Shown here one piece after another: positions 7,013-13,563 of a stretch of 15,362 bases of DNA (position 1 is its first letter; each line of letters starts with the position of its first letter). The notes under the pieces are model-generated. The model worked only from the letters and a program-made list of their open reading frames with translations, was not told the origin of the DNA and made no database searches. The stretch covers positions 1 through 15,362 of the forward strand of contig JAADHY010000480.1 in assembly GCA_013151585.1 (NCBI GenBank), written 5' to 3'. The stretch is from Planctomycetota bacterium. Its GTDB lineage: Bacteria; Planctomycetota; Planctomycetia; Planctomycetales; Planctomycetaceae. The translations under genes were made by a program, and so were the position numbers.

Positions 7013-8431
7013 ATGAGGATGAATCGACGACACTTTCTCACGGCGACAGCAGGAGCCGTAGCGGGAAAGGCTGTTCCTTGGACGAGCCAGATGTCCGCGC
7101 GCGCGGATGAGGAATCCGCGTCGTTGCCGCGGCCTTCCAGCGCGCAGCTCGTTTGGCAGGATTGCGAAGTGGGCGTGATCTATCATTTCGACTTGCCCAT
7201 CGCCGCAGGACGGTTTGCCGCCAACAACATGGTCCGCGAGCGGCTGGACCCGAACCTTTACCACCCCACTCGACTCGATACCGACCAGTGGATCGAGGCC
7301 GCCAAGGCCGCCGGAGCTCGCTATGCCATCTTCACCGCCACCCATTTCAACGGCTTCATGCAGTGGCAAAGCGATCTCTACCCCTACAGCCTGAAGTACA
7401 CTCGGTGGAGGAACGGCAAAGCCGACGTGGTCGCGGATTTCGTGGAATCGTGTCGAAAGGCCGGGATTCGGCCAGGGCTTTACTTCAGCACGCACCGGAA
7501 CGTCTACTGGACGGTCTGGGGGCATTATGTCGACTGGGGCAAGGGACGCGGCACCGCCAAGCAGGCAGCCTTCAACCGCATCGCTGAGAAGATGACCGAG
7601 GAGCTCTGCTCGCGCTACGGGCCGCTGGTCCAAATCTGGTTCGACGCGGGTGTGAAGACGCCGGAGGAGGGCGGTCCGGACGTCCTCCCAATCTTCGAAA
7701 AGCACCAGCCTCATTCGGTCTTTTACCACAACCGTCAGCGTTCCGATCATCGTTGGATCGGCAACGAACAGGGCTATGCCGACTACCCGTGCTGGGCAAC
7801 GATGCCCGGACGGGCGGGCGAAGTCTCGCACAACCGTCGCGAGTGGCGTCCCATCTTGGGAACAGGGGATCCCACCGGGACGTACTGGTCACCGGGCATG
7901 GTCGATGTCCCGCTGCGCGGCGCTCGGGGCGTCCACAATTGGTTCTGGAAGCCTGGTCAGGATCACGCCGCCCACTCGCTCGACGCGCTCGTGAAGATGT
8001 ACTACCAGTCGGTCGGACGAAACTGCAATTTCATCATCGGCGAAGTCGTCAACCAAGACGGAGAAGTGCCGCAGGGGGACATTAGTCGGCTGGCCGAGTT
8101 CGGCCGCGAGATTCAAAGGCGCTTCGGCCGTCCGGTAGCAGAAGTGGCGGGCGTGGGCCAAGCGGTTGAGCTGGAGCTGCCTCGGCCCCAGCGAATCGAT
8201 CACGTCGTGATCATGGAAGAGATTGCCCACGGGGAAAGAATCCGCCGTTACCGGATCGACGGACTCGTTCCGGGCAACCGATGGCAACGTCTGGCGGAGG
8301 GCCAATCGGTCGGGCACAAACGCATCGAGCGGTTTGCTCCCGTGGAGGTTGCTCGCGTGCGACTGACTTCCCTTCACTCGATCGCTCGGCCGCGCATTCG
8401 TTCTTTGGCCGCCTACGCGGCCGACGTGTAA
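7013..8431 (+). CDS. Tat-exported GH29-type protein (alpha-L-fucosidase family)
   Basis: This 472-residue protein matches the GH29 alpha-L-fucosidase family, which removes terminal fucose with retention of configuration. A twin-arginine signal (NRRHFLTATAGA) and an ARA|DE-like cleavage site near residue 31 indicate folded export. The barrel spans about 48-375. It includes VGVIYHFD (53-60), THFNGF (110-115), and the segment KADVVADFVESCRKAGIRPG at 136-155. LVQIWFDAG (205-213) places the likely nucleophile at Asp211. Residues 380-472 form a beta-rich C-terminal domain. The His-His pair of the usual KHHDGF motif is His111-Phe112 here, so fucose specificity is uncertain. The ATG at 7013 has AGGAG 9 bases upstream; an ATG two codons later is also possible. 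GH116 follows on the same strand after 144 bases. Confidence 0.85.
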   Translation: MRMNRRHFLTATAGAVAGKAVPWTSQMSARADEESASLPRPSSAQLVWQDCEVGVIYHFDLPIAAGRFAANNMVRERLDPNLYHPTRLDTDQWIEAAKAAGARYAIFTATHFNGFMQWQSDLYPYSLKYTRWRNGKADVVADFVESCRKAGIRPGLYFSTHRNVYWTVWGHYVDWGKGRGTAKQAAFNRIAEKMTEELCSRYGPLVQIWFDAGVKTPEEGGPDVLPIFEKHQPHSVFYHNRQRSDHRWIGNEQGYADYPCWATMPGRAGEVSHNRREWRPILGTGDPTGTYWSPGMVDVPLRGARGVHNWFWKPGQDHAAHSLDALVKMYYQSVGRNCNFIIGEVVNQDGEVPQGDISRLAEFGREIQRRFGRPVAEVAGVGQAVELELPRPQRIDHVVIMEEIAHGERIRRYRIDGLVPGNRWQRLAEGQSVGHKRIERFAPVEVARVRLTSLHSIARPRIRSLAAYAADV

Positions 8432-8455
8432 GCGGCTTCCGTCCGCCGAATTCAG

Positions 8456-8484
8456 CGAACCGGAGACGTTTGCTCCCGGGTTCG
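8456..8484 (+). other. Hairpin between the GH29 and GH116 genes
   Basis: CGAACC/GGTTCG and GGAG/CTCC pair with a two-base bulge around a 7-base loop. No T-tract follows. It could modulate read-through or mRNA decay between the two genes. Confidence 0.4.
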
Positions 8485-8575
8485 GTAACGACCGGCGTCC
8501 CTCACAGACATACGCCTTTGGCGATCTTAAACAGCTTTTTGTCAACTGGGCTGGAAGGCTGGGAGGTGCGAAGAC

Positions 8576-11500
8576 ATGACGGCCAAACGCGACTATGTGG
8601 CGGAGCAACAGGGGCGGACCTCCTCGTGCAACTGCGAATCCGGTGGTGGTTGCGAGTCGGTCGATCGGCGACGGTTCTTGCAATGGGCGACGGCCGCGGT
8701 CGGGACGATGGGGCTGCCAAGAACCGCGATCGCCGGACCATTCGGACCGGACGACACGGTCGAACACTTCGTTCCCGCCGAAAAGAAACTCTCACCGGAC
8801 TGGGTCAAATCTCTCTTTGACAAAGGCACTCGAACCTGGTACCGCGGCGAGGAGCTGGAGACGATCGGTATGCCGATCGGCGGCATTTGTGCCGGTCAGT
8901 TGTATCTGGCGGGCGACGGACGGCTGATCTATTGGGACATCTTCAATAAGGAGCTCAACACAGGCTGGGGAGCTGTCAACTACAAGCCGGGCCGAAAACC
9001 GACCGAGCTGGTGCATCGCGGACGGTTCGCCGGCGAAGCCCCGGACATCCAGCAGGGTTTCGCCCTTCGCATTCGCCAAAGGGGCAAGACCACCGTCCGG
9101 TCACTGGACCGCGATGGTTTTCCCGGCGTGCGATTCTGCGGCGAATACCCGATCGGTTATGTCGAGTACGCCGACCCGAAGCTTCCGGTTCGGGTTTCGC
9201 TGGAAGCCTTTTCGCCGTTCATTCCGCTGAATGCCGCGGACTCGGCGCTACCGGCTACTCTGATGACGTTCACTGTGAAGAACGTGAGCAGCGAACCGGT
9301 CGAGGTGACGCTGGCCGGGTGGCTGCAGAACGCCGTCGGACTGCACAGCGAAGCGGGGGGCCTGTCCGGGCGGCGACGAAACCGCGTTGTCCTCGGCCGA
9401 GCCACGACGCTGCTGTGCCAGGCTGAGCCGGCGCCAGCGGCCAAACCTCTGCGCCCGGCCATCATCTATGCCGACTTCGAAAACGGCAGCTACGGCGATT
9501 GGACGATCCAGGGCGAAGCCTTCGGCCAGAAGCCAGCCCGAGGCACGCTGCCCGGTCAGCAGCCGGTTTCCGGATTCCGAGGGCAGGGACTGGTCAACAC
9601 GTTTCTCAAGGGCGACCGACCACGCGGACGGTTGACGTCGCCGGAGTTCACGATCGAGCGGCCGTTCATCAGTTTCCTGATCGGCGGAGGGGGACATGCC
9701 GGCCAAACCTGCATCAACCTGTTGGTCGATGGCCAGGTCGTGCGCACGGCGACCGGCCGGAACCGCGAACGGCTGACTTGGCACAATTGGGACGTCCGCG
9801 AGCTGAAGGGCAAGAAAGCTCGCCTTCAGATCGTTGATGACCATTCCGGCGGCTGGGGCCATATCAACATTGACCAGATCGAGTTCCGGGATACGCCGCG
9901 AGAGGGGCCGACTGGCCCGCTGGATGAACAGCCGGACTTCGGCGCGATGGCGCTCGCTCTGCTGACCCCGGCCGACAGCGCCGTTAGCGAAGTGTTAGCC
10001 GCAGCCTCGGTGCCGCCGGATCGGCTGCCGCAATGCCTTTTCGCCGAAGAAAGGCTCGGCGCCGCTTCGGACGCTGCGAAAGAGCCGGCCGAGCAACCGT
10101 TCGGTCAGGACCTGTGTGGTGCAGTGGGAGGGACGCTGCGCCTTGAACCCGGTCAGACGCGGCAAGCGCTGTTCGTCGTCGCGTGGCACTTTCCGAACCG
10201 GCCGCAACGAGGCCACTTCTATGCGACACGATTCCAGGACGTCGCGGCCGTTGTTGGGCATGTCCAAGAGCACTTGGACCGGCTTGCAGGCACGACGCGG
10301 CTTTGGCACGACACCTATTACGATTCGACGTTGCCTCACTGGCTGCTCGACCGGTTGCATTCGACTGTTTCGACGCTCGCCACCGGGACCTGTCAATGGT
10401 GGGCCAATGGCCGGTTCTGGGGCTGGGAAGGCGTCGGCTGCTGCCGAGGCACCTGCGGGCACGTGTGGAACTACGCCCATGCCGTCGCGCGGCTGTTCCC
10501 CGAACTGGAGCGGTCGGTCCGCGAAAGGCAAGACTTTTCCCCCGACGGAGGCTTTATTCCCGAGACGGGCGAAATCCGTTTCCGAGGCGAGAATTGGCGG
10601 CTGTGGGCCGGCGATGCGCAGGCCGGCTACATCCTGAAGGCTTACCGTGAGCATCTTTGCTCGGCCGACGACGCCTTCTTGAAACGCAATTGGAAAGCGA
10701 TCCGCAAGGCGATGGAGTTCCTGATCGCTCAAGATCGCAACGCGGACGGCCTGATCGAAGGCAAGCAACACAACACGTACGATATCGACTTCTACGGCGC
10801 TAACCCCATGATCGGCTCGCTCTATCTGGCAGCCTTGCGAGCCGCCGAAGAGATGGCCCAGCGGATCGGCGAGACCGACTTCGCCATGCAGTGCCGCCGC
10901 ATTTTCGAAACCGGCCAGCGGCTATCGGTCCAGAAGCTGTTCAACGGCGAGTACTTCATCCAGCTTGTCGATTTGGAGGAGCATCCCCGATTTCAACACG
11001 CCGACGGGTGCCTGTCGGACCAACTGTTCGGGCAGGGCTGGGCCGAGCAACTGGCGCTGGGGGAGATTTATCCGCACAAAACGGTTCGCAGCGCCCTGCA
11101 AGCGATCTGGAAATACAACTGGGCTCCGGATGTTGGCCCACAGAATCAGGCCCACAAGCCGGAGCGTTGGTTCGCGTACCCCGGCGAGGCAGGTCTGTTC
11201 ACCTGCACGTGGCCTCGATCGAAGTATCTGGAGCAGGGGGTTCGGTACAAGAACGAAGTCTGGACCGGCATCGAATACCAAGTCGCCGGTCACATGGCGT
11301 GGGAAGGAATGCTGACAGAGGCTCTAGCGATCTGCCGCGCGATTCACGATCGGTATCAGCCTCCGAAACACAACCCGTGGAACGAGATCGAGTGCGGTGA
11401 TCATTACGCCCGAGGAATGGCCAGTTGGGGCGTGCTGATTGGTTTGGCCGGCTTTGAGCACGACGGTCCTCGCGGCCATTTGGGCTTTGCACCGCGTCTG

Positions 11501-11794
11501 ACGCCGGAGAACTTCCGCGCGGTCTTCACGGCGTCCGAAGGATGGGGCACGATCGAGCAGACTCGAACGGGAAGACTGCAAACCAGCCGAGTGACCGTCC
11601 GCTGGGGCCGGCTACGGCTGAAAACGTTGGCCCTCCAGGTGCCTACCCAAACTGAGGCGAAAAAGGTGTCTGTCACGCTGGCTGGCCGGCCCGTCAGCTC
11701 ACGGTTCCAGCAAACCGCCCAACGCCTGATGGTCGAACTGTCCGAACCGATCAGCCTGTCGGCCGATCAGACGCTTGAAATCGTCGTGACCTAA
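8576..11794 (+). CDS. Large Tat-exported GH116 glycoside hydrolase with inserted beta-sandwich-like module
   Basis: This 1072-residue protein belongs to GH116 (GBA2/DUF608), whose members cleave beta-glucosides, beta-xylosides or glucosylceramide. A Tat motif (DRRRFLQWA, 30-38) follows an unusually long Cys-containing n-region (Cys18, 20, 26). The GH116 N-terminal domain runs from about 92 (IGMPIGGICAGQLYLAGDG) to 285, is interrupted by a module at 297-438, and resumes at DFGAMALALL (454-463). The catalytic (alpha/alpha)6 domain spans about 580-955. By family pattern, Glu618 (WGWEGVGC) is the likely nucleophile and Asp736 (NTYDIDFYG) the likely acid/base. EVWTGIEYQVA (894-904) and NPWNEIECGDHYARGMASW (933-951) are family signatures. 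A beta-rich tail ends the protein. The start is supported by GGGAGG 9 bases upstream. The substrate cannot be read from the sequence. Confidence 0.9.
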   Translation: MTAKRDYVAEQQGRTSSCNCESGGGCESVDRRRFLQWATAAVGTMGLPRTAIAGPFGPDDTVEHFVPAEKKLSPDWVKSLFDKGTRTWYRGEELETIGMPIGGICAGQLYLAGDGRLIYWDIFNKELNTGWGAVNYKPGRKPTELVHRGRFAGEAPDIQQGFALRIRQRGKTTVRSLDRDGFPGVRFCGEYPIGYVEYADPKLPVRVSLEAFSPFIPLNAADSALPATLMTFTVKNVSSEPVEVTLAGWLQNAVGLHSEAGGLSGRRRNRVVLGRATTLLCQAEPAPAAKPLRPAIIYADFENGSYGDWTIQGEAFGQKPARGTLPGQQPVSGFRGQGLVNTFLKGDRPRGRLTSPEFTIERPFISFLIGGGGHAGQTCINLLVDGQVVRTATGRNRERLTWHNWDVRELKGKKARLQIVDDHSGGWGHINIDQIEFRDTPREGPTGPLDEQPDFGAMALALLTPADSAVSEVLAAASVPPDRLPQCLFAEERLGAASDAAKEPAEQPFGQDLCGAVGGTLRLEPGQTRQALFVVAWHFPNRPQRGHFYATRFQDVAAVVGHVQEHLDRLAGTTRLWHDTYYDSTLPHWLLDRLHSTVSTLATGTCQWWANGRFWGWEGVGCCRGTCGHVWNYAHAVARLFPELERSVRERQDFSPDGGFIPETGEIRFRGENWRLWAGDAQAGYILKAYREHLCSADDAFLKRNWKAIRKAMEFLIAQDRNADGLIEGKQHNTYDIDFYGANPMIGSLYLAALRAAEEMAQRIGETDFAMQCRRIFETGQRLSVQKLFNGEYFIQLVDLEEHPRFQHADGCLSDQLFGQGWAEQLALGEIYPHKTVRSALQAIWKYNWAPDVGPQNQAHKPERWFAYPGEAGLFTCTWPRSKYLEQGVRYKNEVWTGIEYQVAGHMAWEGMLTEALAICRAIHDRYQPPKHNPWNEIECGDHYARGMASWGVLIGLAGFEHDGPRGHLGFAPRLTPENFRAVFTASEGWGTIEQTRTGRLQTSRVTVRWGRLRLKTLALQVPTQTEAKKVSVTLAGRPVSSRFQQTAQRLMVELSEPISLSADQTLEIVVT

Positions 11795-11815
11795 CGCGGC
11801 CGGATGGTTAGGGCG

Positions 11816-11864
11816 GAACGCAGCGAGCCTCCGGGAGTTGAACGCGTGAGGACTCGCTTCGTTC
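11816..11864 (+). terminator. Long imperfect hairpin downstream of GH116, possible terminator
   Basis: GAACG-C-AGCGAG pairs with CTCGCT-T-CGTTC (11 of 12 positions) around a 25-base loop, beginning 22 bases after the GH116 stop. There is no T-run, so termination is uncertain. A second hairpin, GCGAGC/GCTCGC at 11884-11902, follows. Confidence 0.4.
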
Positions 11865-11885
11865 GACCCGAGACACCCGGCGGGC

Positions 11886-11960
11886 GAGCCCTTGTTGCTC
11901 GCGTTGGTCGACTCCGTCACCATTTCTGCCAACCATGCGCTCGAAGTCATTGTGGTGTGA
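11886..11960 (+). pseudogene. Possible remnant of a second GH116 C-terminus
   Basis: Translated in the frame ending in TGA at 11958-11960, the last 25 codons read GEPLLLALVD then SVTISANHALEVIVV. They align without gaps, stop codon to stop codon, with residues 1048-1072 of the intact GH116 protein (AQRLMVELSE then PISLSADQTLEIVVT). There are seven identities, and most other positions are conservative (I/V, D/N, E/D). No start codon, ribosome binding site or further similarity is visible upstream. It may be what is left of a tandem paralogue removed by deletion. The match is short, so chance or convergence on a common beta-strand pattern is possible. Confidence 0.4.
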
Positions 11961-11979
11961 GCAGGCGGGTTGCTGGCGC

Positions 11980-11999
11980 CATCGGCACAGCGGCCGATG
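11980..11999 (-). terminator. Hairpin abutting the VCBS gene stop codon
   Basis: Perfect 7-bp arms CATCGGC/GCCGATG with a 6-base loop lie directly against the stop codon of the minus-strand VCBS gene, between convergent genes. No T-tract is present, so it is a plausible bidirectional or factor-assisted termination element. Confidence 0.4.
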
Positions 12000-13166
12000 T
12001 CATCGGGACGGTCCCAAATTCAGCCAGATATCGACTCGTCGCTCTTTTTGGAAGTCCTTTTGCACGATGTCGACATCTCCGTCGCCATCCACATCGCCCA
12101 GCTTGCCTTCGTGCGTTCCGATGCCTGTCGAAACGACCTGCGGGACAAACCGCCCGGAGCCGTCGCCGTACAGCACCCACTGTCGACACTGGCCGCCCGC
12201 GCCGGGCGTGTGCATTTCAGCGGCGTAGATATCCAGATGCCCGTCGCCATTCAGGTCAGCGAGTTGCAGCGTGTGGCCATGGTCGACTCGGGGGATCAAA
12301 GTCGTCTCTTTCCATCGGTGACCGTCCCAACGGTAAAGGTTAAGCGGCCCGACCCCGTCTCCTGAATTGAGTACCACCTCCGGTCGGCCTCCCGCGATCA
12401 ACTGCCCGACCGCCGACCGCGACTTGCCGTAGTCGTCGATGCGGTGAACGGAGAACCGTTGGGGCCCTTCGTGACGAAACCAATAGCCTCCTCCTACGAT
12501 GTCTTGTTGACCGTCCCGGTCGATGTCCCCTTTGGCCAGGCCTTCGTACTTGAATTGGCGTGGCCACGACCAGACCGTCGCAAGAGGCCACTGAGAAACG
12601 CTTCTAGGAGCCGTCGGGATTTCTGCGATGAGCAGTTTGCGACCGCGCTGGTTCCAAAACACCAGTTCCGGGCGTCCATCGCCGTCGAAGTCGCCGAAGA
12701 TTTGGTCGTGATGCTGTTGGGGGCCGCCACTTTTGATGAGGTGTCGGCGCCACGGCTTACCGGGGACAAAATGCGGACAAGGATTCTCCCACCACCAAAC
12801 CATGGGACTGGCCCAACTGCCGCCGTGGACCAAGTCCAGATCGCCGTCGCCGTCGATATCGCAAACCGCCCCCCCGGCTTCAATGTGACTATGGCCATCG
12901 TCCAGCAGGTAACGGGCCCAGCCACGGGTCGTTTGCTGATACCAAACCATCGAAACCTCGCCCCATCCTGCGACCGCAAATTCGTCGGCTCCATCGTTAT
13001 CGATATCGAAAACGACCAGCGCCGACTGCTTGCCCACGTCCGGGGCGGGCAAGTCTCCGCTCACGCTCGATAGGTGCCGCCACCGAATCGTTGCGATCTC
13101 GTCCCCGCTCCCAATCCCGTTCCCGATCACGCACAGAGCCATCACAAGGCTGAAGCGGCCAATCAT
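12000..13166 (-). CDS. Secreted FG-GAP/VCBS repeat seven-bladed propeller protein
   Basis: This 388-residue protein has an N-terminal signal peptide (hydrophobic 4-20, MIGRFSLVMALCVIG). Seven repeats follow at spacings of 41-56 residues. Six carry calcium-binding loops: DIDNDG (54), DIDGDG (103), DFDGDG (159), DIDRDG (214), DLNGDG (304) and DVDGDG (358). The fifth repeat has the degenerate QLIAGG at 255. This predicts a seven-bladed calcium-stabilised beta-propeller. Such proteins are common in planctomycetes and usually lack a known enzymatic role; binding of a glycan or partner is a guess. Several blades are preceded by His-rich turns (GHSH, QHHD, DHGH, THEG). I chose the ATG at 13166, with GGGAGAG 6-7 bases upstream and a clean signal peptide, over the GTG 13 codons earlier. 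It is convergent with GH116 and divergent from the ceramidase-like gene. Confidence 0.85.
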   Translation of the reverse strand: MIGRFSLVMALCVIGNGIGSGDEIATIRWRHLSSVSGDLPAPDVGKQSALVVFDIDNDGADEFAVAGWGEVSMVWYQQTTRGWARYLLDDGHSHIEAGGAVCDIDGDGDLDLVHGGSWASPMVWWWENPCPHFVPGKPWRRHLIKSGGPQQHHDQIFGDFDGDGRPELVFWNQRGRKLLIAEIPTAPRSVSQWPLATVWSWPRQFKYEGLAKGDIDRDGQQDIVGGGYWFRHEGPQRFSVHRIDDYGKSRSAVGQLIAGGRPEVVLNSGDGVGPLNLYRWDGHRWKETTLIPRVDHGHTLQLADLNGDGHLDIYAAEMHTPGAGGQCRQWVLYGDGSGRFVPQVVSTGIGTHEGKLGDVDGDGDVDIVQKDFQKERRVDIWLNLGPSR

Positions 13167-13228
13167 CGGAAACTCTCCCGTACAGAGCCCAGGAAAAGGG
13201 CGCACAGTCGCCCGCTCGATCGTCTCTT

Positions 13229-13257
13229 CTTATACTCTGGATGAGGCAACATCGCAA
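13229..13257 (-). promoter_or_regulatory. Sigma70-type promoter of the VCBS gene
   Basis: On the minus strand, TTGCGA (13257-13252) and TATAAG (13234-13229) are separated by 17 bases. The start point would be near 13222, leaving a leader of about 56 bases before the ATG at 13166. This supports that start over the upstream GTG. Confidence 0.6.
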
Positions 13258-13563
13258 AGAGAGTGCGCCCTTCACCTGGAATCGCGGGCTCTGTTCGCGC
13301 TTCCGGCGGCCAGGCAGTCGAGTTTGGTCTCGTTTGTCGCGGTTGGGGGCGATGGCCGGAACGGGGAACCGTGGCCTTGCAAGCCGCCGGTCAGGTGGCT
13401 GGCGTCCTTGGGCTGGCGGTTGTCTGGCAGCAAGTCGTCGGCCGGCTGTGCGGGAATGTTACACGAGCCAGTCCGGCTAAAACCGTTTGCTCGGGCCAGA
13501 CCACCTTTTGGATTACGGCTCGCTGGTCGGGGTTGGACGAGCCGGGTTTGGAGGAGAACGGGA
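13258..13563. other. Upstream region of the ceramidase-like gene
   Basis: About 300 bases without a supported gene. The downstream frame stays open far upstream into this region, but the translation is not protein-like and the Tat signal starts at 13564. No good plus-strand sigma70 promoter was found; the best, TTGCTC with an 18-base spacer and GATTAC (about 13487-13516), is weak. Confidence 0.45.

Noticed and set aside
7889..8767. 292-codon minus-strand frame opposite GH29 and GH116
   Set aside because: It is antisense to two well-supported genes. Its length is explained by GC-rich codon bias, and it has no recognisable domains.
13030..13563. Upstream extension of the ceramidase-like frame by 178 codons
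   Set aside because: The extension overlaps the VCBS gene on the other strand and is not protein-like. A strong ribosome binding site and a Tat signal begin at 13564.
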